Numbered from the stretch's first letter, positions 49,983 through 58,756 are shown. The stretch is DNA of 64,000 nucleotides from Streptomyces sp. 6-11-2 (GCF_006540305.1 NZ_BJOR01000001.1:7378001-7442000), one strand, 5' to 3'. Numbers and translations: made by a program. Notes: a model not told the origin generated them from the letters alone.

Positions 49983-50935
49983 CCTCTGTGGCAGTACGGC
50001 GCTGAGGGCGGCCACCGCTGCGAGCGGTGGCCGCCCGCGTCATGCCGATCGTCCGGTCGGGGAGGCGCCTGACCGCTGCCGCGTCGACCCGCGCGCGTGG
50101 GCCGGCCCAGGACGACTCCGACCAGGACGAGTACCAGCCCGCACAGTTGCTGGACCGTCAGCACTTCCCCGGCGACCGCTGTGCCGAGCAGTACACCCGT
50201 GACGGGGTTGAGCAGTCCGATCAGTCCCACTGTTCCCGCGGGCAGGTGCCGCAACCCGGTGAACCAGGCGGTGAAGGCCAGAGCGGTGGAGACCAGGGCG
50301 ACGTAGCCGAAGGCCAGGAGTGCCGGTGTGTGGAGCGCGGGCGGAGGGCCCTCCGCAACCGCGGCGACCGGCAGCAGGAACAGGCCTCCGGCGGTGAGCT
50401 GCCAGGCGGTCGAGGCGAGCACGTCGGCACTGGCGCTCCACCGCTTGGCCAGGATGTGGCCGAAGGCCGACACGAGCATGGCGGCGGCCGAGGCGAGGAT
50501 CCCGGGCACGCTCATCCCTCCCACCCCCGTGAGCAGCATGAGACAGACTCCGCCGAGCCCGATCGCGGCGCCGGCCAGGTGTGAGATGCCGGGCCGCTCG
50601 GAGACCAGGGCCCAGGCGATGAGCATCATCGCCAGCGGGGACACCGCCATGACGGTCGAGGCGACGCTCGTCGGCAGCAGCTGGGAGGCGGCGTAGACGA
50701 GCACGAAGAACACGCTCACGTTGAGCAGCCCGAGCAGGGCGGACCGCCACCACCAGGCGCCGTGTGGCCGCTGCCGGCACAGGGCCAGCAGGGCGAGGCC
50801 GGCGGGCAGTGCCCGCAGGGCGGCCCCGAAGAGCGGGCGGTCGGCCGGCAGGAACTCGCGGGTGACGAAGTAGTTGGTACCCCAGGCCACCGGAGCGACC
50901 GCGGTCAGTGCCACCCAGCGAAGATTAGTTTCCAT
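49979..50935 (-). CDS. EamA/DMT family exporter
   Basis: A 318-residue drug/metabolite transporter with ten predicted helices in two EamA repeats: first LRWVALTAVAPVAWGTNYFVTREFLPADRPLFGAALRALPAG, second ILASAAAMLVSAFGHILAKRW and GVLLGTAVAGEVLTVQQLCGLVLVLVGVVL. It likely exports amino acids or small metabolites. The ATG at 50935 sits within a palindrome and has no ribosome site; TATATT seven bases upstream predicts a leaderless mRNA. Its stop overlaps the protease stop (CTAG), and its last about 20 codons cover the protease terminator hairpin, so the tail is probably not functional. It is divergent from MarR. Confidence 0.88.
   Translation of the reverse strand: METNLRWVALTAVAPVAWGTNYFVTREFLPADRPLFGAALRALPAGLALLALCRQRPHGAWWWRSALLGLLNVSVFFVLVYAASQLLPTSVASTVMAVSPLAMMLIAWALVSERPGISHLAGAAIGLGGVCLMLLTGVGGMSVPGILASAAAMLVSAFGHILAKRWSASADVLASTAWQLTAGGLFLLPVAAVAEGPPPALHTPALLAFGYVALVSTALAFTAWFTGLRHLPAGTVGLIGLLNPVTGVLLGTAVAGEVLTVQQLCGLVLVLVGVVLGRPTRAGRRGSGQAPPRPDDRHDAGGHRSQRWPPSAPYCHRG
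50006..50036. terminator. 14-bp hairpin after the M4 protease
   Basis: GGGCGGCCACCGCT (50006-50019) and AGCGGTGGCCGCCC (50023-50036) pair perfectly around GCG. It starts 24 nt after the protease stop, and on the other strand lies inside the 3' end of the EamA reading frame. Confidence 0.65.
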
Positions 50936-50981
50936 GGAAGGCAATATAGCTTCCATGGAAGCTAGTATGGTGTCCATGGAC
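50930..50981. promoter_or_regulatory. Three palindromes at exact 21-bp spacing (EamA/MarR operator array)
   Basis: TTCCATGGAA (50930-50939), AGCTTCCATGGAAGCT (50948-50963) and GTCCATGGAC (50972-50981) share a CCATGG core. Their centres at 50934/5, 50955/6 and 50976/7 are 21 bp apart, two helical turns. The outer cores contain the start codons of EamA (minus) and MarR (plus). TATATT (minus, 50948-50943) and TAGTAT (plus, 50963-50968) each stand seven bases before those ATGs. Bound MarR dimers would cover both promoters and both starts. Confidence 0.8.
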
Positions 50982-51503
50982 GATCCGCAACCGCTGGACC
51001 GCGTGGCCCGCATCCAGGCCGACTGGCGCCGCGAACGGCCCGACGTCGACGTCACCCCGCAAGGAGTGATCGGCCGGCTGCACCGCCTGGCCGACCGGCT
51101 CACCGAGGAGCTCTGTCTCGTCTACGGCCGCTACGGTCTCGGCGAGGGAGAGTTCGACGTCCTGTGCGCACTGCGCCGCGCCGGCGAGCCCTACGCAAGG
51201 GCACCCGGTGAACTCGCCGCGTACACCATGGTCACCACCGGCGCGATCACGAAGAGAGTCGACCGTCTCGAACAGGCCGGACTCGTCACCCGCCGCCGTT
51301 CCGGCGACGACCAGCGCGGCCGGATCGTCGCCCTCACCTGCGCCGGACGCGAGCTGATCGACCGCGCCTTCACCGACCACATGCGCAACGAACGCCGGCT
51401 GCTGGATCTGCTGACGCCCACCGAGGCCGAGGCGCTCGAAACGCTGCTCACCACCTGGCTCGCCCGCATGGAGGATCCGCGCCCTTCCGGCGACGGCGAA
51501 TGA
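50976..51503 (+). CDS. MarR family regulator
   Basis: A 175-residue MarR repressor. The N-terminal helices (DRVARIQADWRRERPDVDV) are followed by the winged helix: GLGEGEFDVLCALRRAG, RAPGELAAYTMVTTGAITKRVDRLEQAGLVTRRRSGDDQRGRIVALTCAGRELI, with a basic wing. C-terminal helices form the dimer interface. It is divergent from an EamA exporter, which it should repress along with itself through the triple operator. The ATG at 50976 lies in the third palindrome and is seven bases behind a -10 box, implying leaderless translation; earlier in-frame ATGs fall within the operator. Confidence 0.9.
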   Translation: MDDPQPLDRVARIQADWRRERPDVDVTPQGVIGRLHRLADRLTEELCLVYGRYGLGEGEFDVLCALRRAGEPYARAPGELAAYTMVTTGAITKRVDRLEQAGLVTRRRSGDDQRGRIVALTCAGRELIDRAFTDHMRNERRLLDLLTPTEAEALETLLTTWLARMEDPRPSGDGE

Positions 51504-51657
51504 CCCGCCGCGTCCCGGACGGCCGGTGGTGTCCGCCGGCTCGGGCATCGGAATGTCTCCGGGCGGCCTGGACCGACCGTCGTGCCCGCTCCGGGGCTGG
51601 AACCGAATCAACGGTGACACCGTCGAAGGGCCGACTGAGCTACGGAGAGGCCCCTGC

Positions 51658-52116
51658 ATGACGAGAATCCGCACGCACCTGCTCGTCGCGTCCGCTGGGC
51701 TTGTCCTCGCCGCGGTCGGCTGCGGGACAGGGCCGGCACCGACCGCCGAAGGGGCTCCCCAGGTAGAGCCGGTCCGATGGTCCGAACCGGACCGGTACTC
51801 CTTCCGGCTTCTCTCCGAGTCCGGAGAACGGGGTGACCTCGGGGACTACCGGATCACGGTGGAGAACGGCAAGGTCGTCAAGGCGATCGGCCTCGACGAG
51901 TCGGCGCGGCGTACCGTCAAGGACAATCCACACAACGTCCCGACCCTGGGCGGTCTCCTCACCCAGGTCCAGGAGGCGCGCGCAGATCACGCCGAAGTCG
52001 CGCACACGGTATTCGCCGCAGACGGCCACCCCACCGAGGTCCACATCGACTGGCGGAAGAACGCCGTCGACGACGAGGCCGACTACTACGTCACTGAATA
52101 CCGCGAACTCCCCTGA
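51658..52116 (+). CDS. DUF6174-like lipoprotein
   Basis: A 152-residue lipoprotein. The signal peptide ends VLAAVGC, with lipidated Cys22, then a short Pro/Ala linker. The mature part is a small alpha/beta domain (YSFRLLSESGERGDLGDYRITVENGKVV, VPTLGGLLTQVQEARAD, HTVFAADGHPTEVHIDW) matching the DUF6174 pattern of actinobacterial lipoproteins with no known role. ACGGAGAGG precedes the ATG at 51658. It is monocistronic. Confidence 0.8.
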   Translation: MTRIRTHLLVASAGLVLAAVGCGTGPAPTAEGAPQVEPVRWSEPDRYSFRLLSESGERGDLGDYRITVENGKVVKAIGLDESARRTVKDNPHNVPTLGGLLTQVQEARADHAEVAHTVFAADGHPTEVHIDWRKNAVDDEADYYVTEYRELP

Positions 52117-52509
52117 CCGTGTGTGACGAGGTCCCGGGCCCCGCCGTGGGCCTTCGGCCGTTCCTGGTCCGACACGGACCGGGGATTCTCGGCGGGCGAG
52201 CTGTTCCCCTCGTCCTCCTGGAGGGTGATCCGGGCTGTTGCTCGCGTTTCGGCTTCGCGTCCGGTGGTGGCCCGGGCTTCCGAGAGCCGTCCCTGCGAAT
52301 CCCGGACGGTGCCTTCCCGGCCATCAGGCACCCTGAGTACGAGCCATGGATGACGGGGACGCTGGTCCATGCGGAGCCGTTCCGGCGGCATGACGCAGTC
52401 GGCCTCCGTGACCTCAACGCACAGTGACCCGAGCGCCGATACCCCCCTTGAGAAATGATGCGCCGTTCGGATGCCGGTCCAGGCGGCGCGGTGTCGCCGG
52501 GCTCAGTGG

Positions 52510-52638
52510 CTGGCAGAACGAGTACGCGTCCGCGAGATCGAGGACGACGAGGGCAGGCGCCTGCCGCGGACCCTCCGCAGGGGTACTGGGGCGGCGGTGA
52601 CCTGGCGGCGGGCACGGATGGTGCCGCTGTCCGCCCTC
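52510..52638 (+). mobile_element. Remnant of an IS630-family transposase N-terminus
   Basis: One frame reads AERVRVREIEDDEGRRLPRTL and then RRGTGAAVTWRRARMVPLSA, which matches the N-terminal helix-turn-helix lead of IS630-type transposases common in Streptomyces. The frame then loses similarity; neither the DDE catalytic domain nor inverted repeats are seen. It lies in the gap 52117-52742, which has no other gene. This is a decayed insertion. Confidence 0.6.
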
Positions 52639-52742
52639 ACGCACGCTCCCGCCGTCCCGGCGTCTCTGCTCGCACACAACACACGTACCGTCCGGCCCCG
52701 TTGACCGCCCCGCGAAGGGAACCTACTCTGAGCGGCGCAACT

Positions 52743-52758
52743 CAGTAAGCGCTTTCCA
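52743..52758. promoter_or_regulatory. LacI-type operator upstream of the ThuA gene
   Basis: CAGTAAGCGCTTTCCA matches 13 of 16 bases of the perfect palindrome at 60758-60773 beside the LacI gene. It lies 39 bp before the ATG at 52798, where a bound repressor would block transcription. Confidence 0.65.
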
Positions 52759-52797
52759 TGTCCCGTAGGCAGTTTTCTCACTCGCACCGGGAGCGCC

Positions 52798-55700
52798 ATG
52801 AGTCCACTGGTCCGCAGCACTCGGTCCCCCCTTCCCGTCCTCGCCGTACTCCTCGCTCTCCTTCTCGCCTGGGCCGTGGCCGCGTCGCCACCGGCGCACG
52901 CCGACCCGCAGTTCCGGGTCCTGGTCTTCTCCAAGGTGACCAACTTCCGTCACGACTCGATCCCCGCCGGTGTCGAGGCGATCAAGAAGATGGGAGCGGA
53001 GAACAACTTCGAGGTCGAGGCGACCGACGACTCGGCTGCCTTCACCGCCGCCAACCTCTCCCGCTTCCAGGCGATCGTGTTCAACAACACCAACTCCACG
53101 CCGGAGTCCGGCGACCTGCTCGACGCCGACCAGCGCGCCGCTCTCCAGACGTACATCCGCGGTGGTGGCGGCTGGGTCGGCCTGCACTCGGCCTCCGCCA
53201 GCGAGCGCGACTGGGACTGGTACGGGGACCTGGTCGGCGCGGTCTTCGACCAGCACCCGGCCGTCCAGACCGGCCGGATCAAGGTGCTCGACCAGGCGCA
53301 CCCCTCCACCGAGGGACTCCCCGACCTGTGGGAGCGCACCGAGGAGTGGTACAACTGGCGCCTCAACCCCACCGGCAAGGTCCACACGCTCGCGCAGATC
53401 AAGCAACGTGACGGCATCACCGGCCTGACCCAGGGCGTCGACCATCCGTGGTCCTGGTGCCAGAACTACGACGGCGGCCGGTCCTGGTTCACCGCCGGCG
53501 GCCACGACCCCTCCGCCTTCTCCGAGCCGCTGTTCGTCAAGCACCTCCTCGGCGGCATCGAGTGGGCGGCCGGGGCCAGGCCGGGCGACTGCTCCGCCAC
53601 CAAGACCGGCAGTTTCCAGCGCAGCCCGCTGGTCACCGACGGCCTGGCCGACCCGTTCGAGCTGGCCGTCGCGCCCGACCGCAGGGTCTTCTTCATCGAG
53701 CGCACCGGCAAGCTGAAGGTCGTCGACCAGGAGAACCTGAAGGTCACCACCGCCCTGGACTTCGAGTACACCCCCGAGATGACCAGCCAGTCCGACGGAC
53801 TGCTCGGCCTCACCCTGGACCGCCACTTCGCCGACAACAACCGGCTGTACCTGCTCTACTCGGACAAGACCGAGAAGCACCTCAACCTCTCCCGCTTCAC
53901 CGTGTCCGGCTCCACCGTCGACCCGGCGTCCGAGAAGCGGCTGCTGACGATCCCGACCTGGCGCGGCGAGGGCCGGGCCAACTCGCACATGGCGGGCTCA
54001 CTCGCCATGGACACCAAGGGCAACCTGTACGCGGCGACGGGCGACAACACCGACCCGTTCGAGTCCGATGCCTTCGCCCCGATCGACGAGCGCGAGGGCC
54101 GCCGCGCCTGGGACGCGCAGGGCACCGCGGGCAACACCAACGACCTCCGTGGCAAGGTGCTGCGCATCCACCCGGAGGACGACGGCACGTACACCGTGCC
54201 CGAAGGCAACCTCTTCGCGCCCGGGACGGACAAGACCCGCCCGGAGATCTACGTGATGGGTATGCGCAACCCGTTCCGGATCACGATCGATCCGCACGAC
54301 GACGCGCTGATGATCGGCGACTACGGTCCGGACGCCAAGGCGGAGGTGCCCGACCGCGGCCCCGAGGGCACGGTCGAGTTCAACCGGGTCACCGAGGCCG
54401 GCAACCTCGGCTGGCCGTACTGCATCGGCGACAACATCCCGTTCAACGACTACGACTTCGCGACGAAGACGTCCGGCCCGAAGTTCGACTGCGGCGCGCT
54501 CGTGAACGACTCGCCGAACAACACCGGCCTGCGCGAACTGCCGCCCGCCCAGCCGGCGGTGGTGTCGTACGCGTACTCCGCCTCGAAGGACTTCCCCGAG
54601 CTCGGCGCGGGCGGCGGCGGCCCGATGGGCGGGCCCGTCTACGCGTACGACAAGGACAACCCGTACAAGGCCAAGTTCCCTGCCTACTTCGACAAGAAGT
54701 GGTTCACCTACGAGCTGACGCGTCAGTGGTTCAAGACCTTCTCGTTCCAGCAGCAGGACCAGTCCTTCGAGAATTCCCGCTTCCCGGACGCCGAGAAGGG
54801 CGACCTGCTGTCGATCAATTCCGTCTTCGCCGACATGAAGTGGAACCAGCCCTTCGAGGCGGAGTTCGGCCCCGACGGCGCCCTCTACGTGATCGACTTC
54901 GGTCTCGGCAGCGGAACCGGACGCGGCGGCAGCAACGAGGGGTCGGGCATCTACCGCATCGACTACGTCCAGGACGGACGGCTGCCGACCGCGAAGGCGG
55001 CGGCCGGCCCGGACAACGGTCCCGCGCCGCTGACGGTGAAGTTCTCCAGCGAGGGGTCGGGCGTGCCGGACGGGAAGCCCGTGACGTACGCCTGGGACTT
55101 CGACGGGAACGGGACCGTCGACTCGACCGAGGCCAACCCCACGCACACCTACCGCGACAAGGGCGTGTTCACCGCCCGCCTCACGGTCACCGGGCCCGGC
55201 GGGCTGGAGGCCGCGGCGGTGAGGGAGATCACCGTCGGCAACACCCGGCCCGAGGTGACGATCCAACAGCCGCCGAACGGCGGGATGTTCGCCTTCGGTG
55301 ACACCATTCCCTTCCGGGTCAAGGTCAAGGACCCGGAGGACGGCACGATCGACTGCGAGCGTGTGGTCGTGCAGTCCCAGCTCGGCCACGACACGCACCT
55401 GCACCCGCTGGACAACTACACCGGGTGCGAGGGCGAGATCGTGACCGACACCGGTGACAGCCACGGCCCGGGCCAGAACCTGTACGCCGGGGTCAGCGCG
55501 CAGTACGAGGACAAGGGCGCCCCGGGAGCACCGGCCCTCACCGGCTCCGCGGCGCTGACGCTGCGTCCCACGTTCCGCGAGGCCGAGCACTACACCGCCA
55601 CCGGCGGCGCCAACGGCGGCGTGCAGATCGGGGACCGGGCCGACGCCTCCGGCGGCAAGCGGCTCGTCGAGGTCGAGGACGGCGACTGGATCAGCCTCGA

Positions 55701-56253
55701 CCCGGTTCACCTGAAGGGCATCGACTCGGTGACCGTCGGCGCGGCGTCCGGCGGCATCGGCGGTGACGTGGAGTTCCGGGCGGGCTCGCCCACCGGCAAG
55801 CTCCTCGGCACGGCCCACATCCCGAGCACCGGTGGCTGGGGCAACCTCGTCTCGCCGACGGTCGATCTGGCCGACCCGGGCGGGACGACGAAGCTGTACG
55901 TCGTCTTCCGCAACCCGGAGTGGACGGCCGACAAGGCGGACCTGCTGGCTCTGGACTGGCTGCACTTCAACGGTCCCGGCGTCCAGCGGCGGCCCGCGGG
56001 CAGCGTGGCGGTCACGGCCTCGCCGTCGCAGGGCGCCGCGCCGCTGGCCGTGTCGTTCAAGGGCACGGCGAGCCTTCAGGCCGGGCGGACCGTGAAGTCC
56101 TACCACTGGGACTTCGGTGACGGCAGCAAGACGGCGGAGACGGCGACGGTCCAGCACACCTACGCCCGCAAGGGCAGCTACACCGCCCACCTCACCGTCA
56201 CCGACGACAAGGGACACACGACAACAGGAGCGCTCCGGATCAGCGTGAGCTGA
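52798..56253 (+). CDS. Secreted ThuA / PQQ-type sugar dehydrogenase / PKD / CBM6 protein
   Basis: An 1151-residue exported multidomain protein. The signal peptide ends AHA at 35. Residues about 38-260 are a ThuA (glutamine-amidotransferase-like) domain (RVLVFSKVTNFRHDSIPAG, GGGGWVGLHSAS). About 275-720 is a six-blade sugar-dehydrogenase propeller (LVTDGLADPFELAVAPDRRVFFIER, GLLGLTLDRHFADNNRLYLLY, YVMGMRNPFRITIDPHDDALMIGDYG). Two PKD domains (about 735-815 and 1065-1151) flank a CBM6-like domain (about 920-1060, FREAEHYTATGGANGG, LLALDWLHF). It likely binds and oxidises polysaccharide-derived sugars. GGGAGCG precedes the ATG; a LacI operator lies 39 bp upstream. Confidence 0.9.
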   Translation: MSPLVRSTRSPLPVLAVLLALLLAWAVAASPPAHADPQFRVLVFSKVTNFRHDSIPAGVEAIKKMGAENNFEVEATDDSAAFTAANLSRFQAIVFNNTNSTPESGDLLDADQRAALQTYIRGGGGWVGLHSASASERDWDWYGDLVGAVFDQHPAVQTGRIKVLDQAHPSTEGLPDLWERTEEWYNWRLNPTGKVHTLAQIKQRDGITGLTQGVDHPWSWCQNYDGGRSWFTAGGHDPSAFSEPLFVKHLLGGIEWAAGARPGDCSATKTGSFQRSPLVTDGLADPFELAVAPDRRVFFIERTGKLKVVDQENLKVTTALDFEYTPEMTSQSDGLLGLTLDRHFADNNRLYLLYSDKTEKHLNLSRFTVSGSTVDPASEKRLLTIPTWRGEGRANSHMAGSLAMDTKGNLYAATGDNTDPFESDAFAPIDEREGRRAWDAQGTAGNTNDLRGKVLRIHPEDDGTYTVPEGNLFAPGTDKTRPEIYVMGMRNPFRITIDPHDDALMIGDYGPDAKAEVPDRGPEGTVEFNRVTEAGNLGWPYCIGDNIPFNDYDFATKTSGPKFDCGALVNDSPNNTGLRELPPAQPAVVSYAYSASKDFPELGAGGGGPMGGPVYAYDKDNPYKAKFPAYFDKKWFTYELTRQWFKTFSFQQQDQSFENSRFPDAEKGDLLSINSVFADMKWNQPFEAEFGPDGALYVIDFGLGSGTGRGGSNEGSGIYRIDYVQDGRLPTAKAAAGPDNGPAPLTVKFSSEGSGVPDGKPVTYAWDFDGNGTVDSTEANPTHTYRDKGVFTARLTVTGPGGLEAAAVREITVGNTRPEVTIQQPPNGGMFAFGDTIPFRVKVKDPEDGTIDCERVVVQSQLGHDTHLHPLDNYTGCEGEIVTDTGDSHGPGQNLYAGVSAQYEDKGAPGAPALTGSAALTLRPTFREAEHYTATGGANGGVQIGDRADASGGKRLVEVEDGDWISLDPVHLKGIDSVTVGAASGGIGGDVEFRAGSPTGKLLGTAHIPSTGGWGNLVSPTVDLADPGGTTKLYVVFRNPEWTADKADLLALDWLHFNGPGVQRRPAGSVAVTASPSQGAAPLAVSFKGTASLQAGRTVKSYHWDFGDGSKTAETATVQHTYARKGSYTAHLTVTDDKGHTTTGALRISVS

Positions 56254-56357
56254 CGGTCCGGAGCGTGCGGCCCGTACGGCCCCCACCGCACAAGGCCACA
56301 CGGCAACCAACCTTCTTCGCTCCCCACCAACCCACCGCTCATCGGAGGCGACAGGAC

Positions 56358-57296
56358 ATGGACGGCGCACAACGGCACGCAACGCGCACCATGGGATCGA
56401 CGTCCGCGCACGCGCCCGGACCCGGCCGGCGGTTGTTCCTCGGCGGCCTGCTCGGCGCCGCGGCGGCAGCGGCGACGGCCGGCACGGCGAGGGCGGCGAC
56501 CGGCCCCGCCGCGAGCGCCTCGGCCGGGACCGGGCAGACGCGGCGGATCCCGCCGAGCGCGATCGGCATGCACCTGTACACCATGCGCGACCCGCTGGCG
56601 CGGGACTTCGAGGGCACCCTCGAGGAGTTGGCGGCCATCGGCTACGCGACCGTCGGAGTCAGCGGCCGCCACGGGCACAGCGCCGCCGACATACGGCGGA
56701 TGCTGGACGCGACGGGCCTGAAGGCGGTCCTCGAACACGTCGGATACGAAACGGTCACCGGCAGCGGTCTGCCACAGGCCCTGGAGGACATCCGTACGCT
56801 CGGCGGGAAGTGGATCGTCGTACCGAGCCTGCCGAACTCCCTGCTCTCTCCGGATGGCTACCGGGAGGCCGCGCGCAAGCTGAACCAGGCGGGGCTGACG
56901 GCCCGCGGGGCCGGGCTGAAGGTGCTCTTCCACAATCACGAGCCGGACCACAGGACGGTCAACGGGCAGACGCTGTACGACATCCTGCTCGCGGAGACCG
57001 ATCCGCACCTCGTCGGCTTCGAACTGGACCTGTACTGGGCGGCGAAGGGCGGTGCCAAGGACCCGGCCGACTACTTCACCGAGAACCGGCACCGCTTCCC
57101 TGCCCTGCACGTCAAGGACATGGCCCCGGACGGCGACTTCGCCGACGTCGGCTCCGGCGTCCTGGACTTCCCCCACATGTTCGGCTCGGCGCGACGAGGC
57201 GGCGTCAAGCAGTGGCTGGTCGAACACGACAACCCGGTCGACCCCTTCGCCTCGGCCCGCACCAGCTACGAATACCTGCGGAACGTGCGCTTCTGA
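56358..57296 (+). CDS. Tat-exported sugar phosphate isomerase/epimerase-like TIM barrel
   Basis: A 312-residue protein with a twin-arginine signal (GPGRRLFLGGLLGAAAAAATAG) and then an xylose-isomerase-like TIM barrel: IGMHLYTMRDPLARDF, IGYATVGVSGRHGH, LKVLFHNHEPDHR (conserved His/Glu metal region), GFELDLYWAAKGGA, and FPALHVKDM. It may epimerise or isomerise sugars or keto-sugars outside the cell, a fitting partner for the upstream oxidising enzyme. It starts 104 nt after that gene, with GGAGG before the ATG at 56358, so the two form an operon under the LacI site. The substrate is unknown. Confidence 0.85.
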   Translation: MDGAQRHATRTMGSTSAHAPGPGRRLFLGGLLGAAAAAATAGTARAATGPAASASAGTGQTRRIPPSAIGMHLYTMRDPLARDFEGTLEELAAIGYATVGVSGRHGHSAADIRRMLDATGLKAVLEHVGYETVTGSGLPQALEDIRTLGGKWIVVPSLPNSLLSPDGYREAARKLNQAGLTARGAGLKVLFHNHEPDHRTVNGQTLYDILLAETDPHLVGFELDLYWAAKGGAKDPADYFTENRHRFPALHVKDMAPDGDFADVGSGVLDFPHMFGSARRGGVKQWLVEHDNPVDPFASARTSYEYLRNVRF

Positions 57297-57845
57297 CCCG
57301 CGGCCCGCGACCCCGTGGCCTGTCCGGTCCAACTCCCGGCGGACCACGGGGCGTCGCCGTTCCGGCCGCAGAGGGTTCGCTTCCCCGCCCGGCTGCGAGA
57401 CGGAGCCCGGCGACGGGCCGGTGTCGCCGCGGCCGGTGCCCGCTCGTCGTACGACCGGCCGGCCGTCCTCACGGCCGAAGAGCCCGTCGGCGGGGGCCGT
57501 CGGGACGACGAGCCCGGCCGGGGTGCCACGGCTGGTCTCACCATGGTGTGGATTCCGCGGTGCGCCGGACCTTGGCCCCAGCGGTCCCGAGGGCTGCTCG
57601 CCGCGAGAGCCGGGCCGGAACCGAAGCCGGCTCCGGCCCGGGCGGCTCGGTCCACACCTGCGGCGCGTGCGCCGGAACGGATCGGCTCACCCCGCTCGTC
57701 GACGACGACCCGGCCGGGGACCGCAAGCCGTCACGCCCGCTCCGGACCGGGCCGCCCGCGTGGCCGCGGCCCGTACACCGCCGACGGCCCGTGCATACGT
57801 GCCGCACCGGTCCGGCCTGCCCGTCGCGTCCCCCGTCGCACAAGG
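57297..57845. other. 549-bp gap without a supportable gene
   Basis: Long frames cross this stretch on both strands, but their predicted proteins are Arg/Pro/Ala-rich, have no recognisable family pattern and lack ribosome sites, as expected of non-coding high-GC DNA. It separates the convergent isomerase-like gene and the ABC transporter operon. Confidence 0.6.
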
Positions 57846-57882
57846 GGCGGTGCCTTCGGCAGCCGAGGCCGAAGGCACCGCC
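57846..57882. terminator. 15-bp hairpin between convergent operons
   Basis: A perfect 15-bp stem (57846-57860 with 57868-57882) and 7-nt loop, core GTGCCTTCGGC. It lies 31 nt past the end of the ABC transporter operon (minus strand) and could also stop readthrough from the other side. Confidence 0.7.
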
Positions 57883-57913
57883 GGGTCGTGCCGGGGCGGA
57901 CGCCCGGCGCCCC

Positions 57914-58756
57914 TCAGTCGGCCGCCGAGGCCGCGCCCAGCAGGGTTCGGACACGGGCCGTGGCGCGGCGGAACTCCGGGCGGCTCATGGTGTCGGTGTA
58001 GTCACGTTCCGGCGGCAGACCGACGTCGATGACCTCGGTGATCGTGCCGGGCCGTGCGCTCATCACCGCCACGCGGTCCGCCAGGTAGGCCGCTTCGGAG
58101 ATCGAGTGGGTGACCAGCAGGACGGTGGTGCCGGTCTCCCGCCAGATGCGGTTCAGTTCGACGTTCATCTGCTCGCGGGTGAGCGCGTCGAGGGCGCCGA
58201 AGGGCTCGTCCATGAGCAGCACCGGTGGCTCGTGCAGCAGCGCTCGGCACAGCGCCACGCGCTGCTGCATGCCGCCGGACAGTTCGTGCGGGTAGGCGTC
58301 CTCGAAGCCGGTCAGGCCGGTCATCTCGATGAGTTCGGCGGCACGGGCGCGGGCCCGGTCGGCGGACATCTTCCGCATCTCGGCCTGGAGAAGGATGTTC
58401 CGCCGGACCGTGCGCCATTCGAGCAGCGCGGCACGCTGGAAGACGTACCCGATGTCGGGGCGGGGCGCGGTGACGTCCTCGCCGTGCAGCCGGACGGCGC
58501 CCGAGGACGGCCGCAGCAGGCCCGCGACGAGCTTGAGCAGGGTCGACTTGCCGCACCCGGACGGTCCGACGATGGCGACGAACTCACCTGGCGCGACGTC
58601 GAGCGAGACTTCCCGCAAGGCGGTGACGTCCCTCTTCTTCGTACGGAACCGCACCTGCACCGCGTCGAGTTCGACGGCCGTGGACGACTCGGCGGCGGAC
58701 GGCTGCCGGCCGGCGTCCGCCCGCGGCGTGCGGATGGTCTTCTCTGCCACAGTCAT
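57914..58756 (-). CDS. ABC transporter ATP-binding protein (nitrate/sulfonate/THI5 type)
   Basis: A 280-residue ATPase of the SsuB/TauB/ThiZ class. Walker A is IVGPSGCGKST, the Q-loop region is IGYVFQRAALLEWRTVRRN, the signature is YPHELSGGMQQRVALCRALL, Walker B is VLLMDEPFGALD, and the switch His is in VLLVTHSISEAAYLADRV. It powers import through the permease encoded upstream. The ATG overlaps the binding-protein stop as ATGA. It is the last gene of the operon, ahead of a terminator. Confidence 0.92.
   Translation of the reverse strand: MTVAEKTIRTPRADAGRQPSAAESSTAVELDAVQVRFRTKKRDVTALREVSLDVAPGEFVAIVGPSGCGKSTLLKLVAGLLRPSSGAVRLHGEDVTAPRPDIGYVFQRAALLEWRTVRRNILLQAEMRKMSADRARARAAELIEMTGLTGFEDAYPHELSGGMQQRVALCRALLHEPPVLLMDEPFGALDALTREQMNVELNRIWRETGTTVLLVTHSISEAAYLADRVAVMSARPGTITEVIDVGLPPERDYTDTMSRPEFRRATARVRTLLGAASAAD

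Noticed and set aside
47199..50015. A 938-codon minus-strand frame opposite the M4 protease
   Set aside because: It mirrors the protease codons, with valine/glycine/leucine-rich low-information sequence and no ribosome site; the protease has all catalytic motifs.
52119..52427. Plus-strand frame of 102 codons after the DUF6174-like lipoprotein
   Set aside because: No ribosome site or recognisable motif; the region carries an IS630 relic and looks decayed.
53998..56382. A 794-codon minus-strand frame opposite the ThuA protein
   Set aside because: It is a shadow of a strongly supported multidomain gene and has no recognisable domain.
57315..58001. Long plus-strand frame in the gap after the isomerase-like gene
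   Set aside because: Arg/Pro/Ala-rich, no start signal, and it runs into the antisense of the ABC ATPase; non-coding is more likely.
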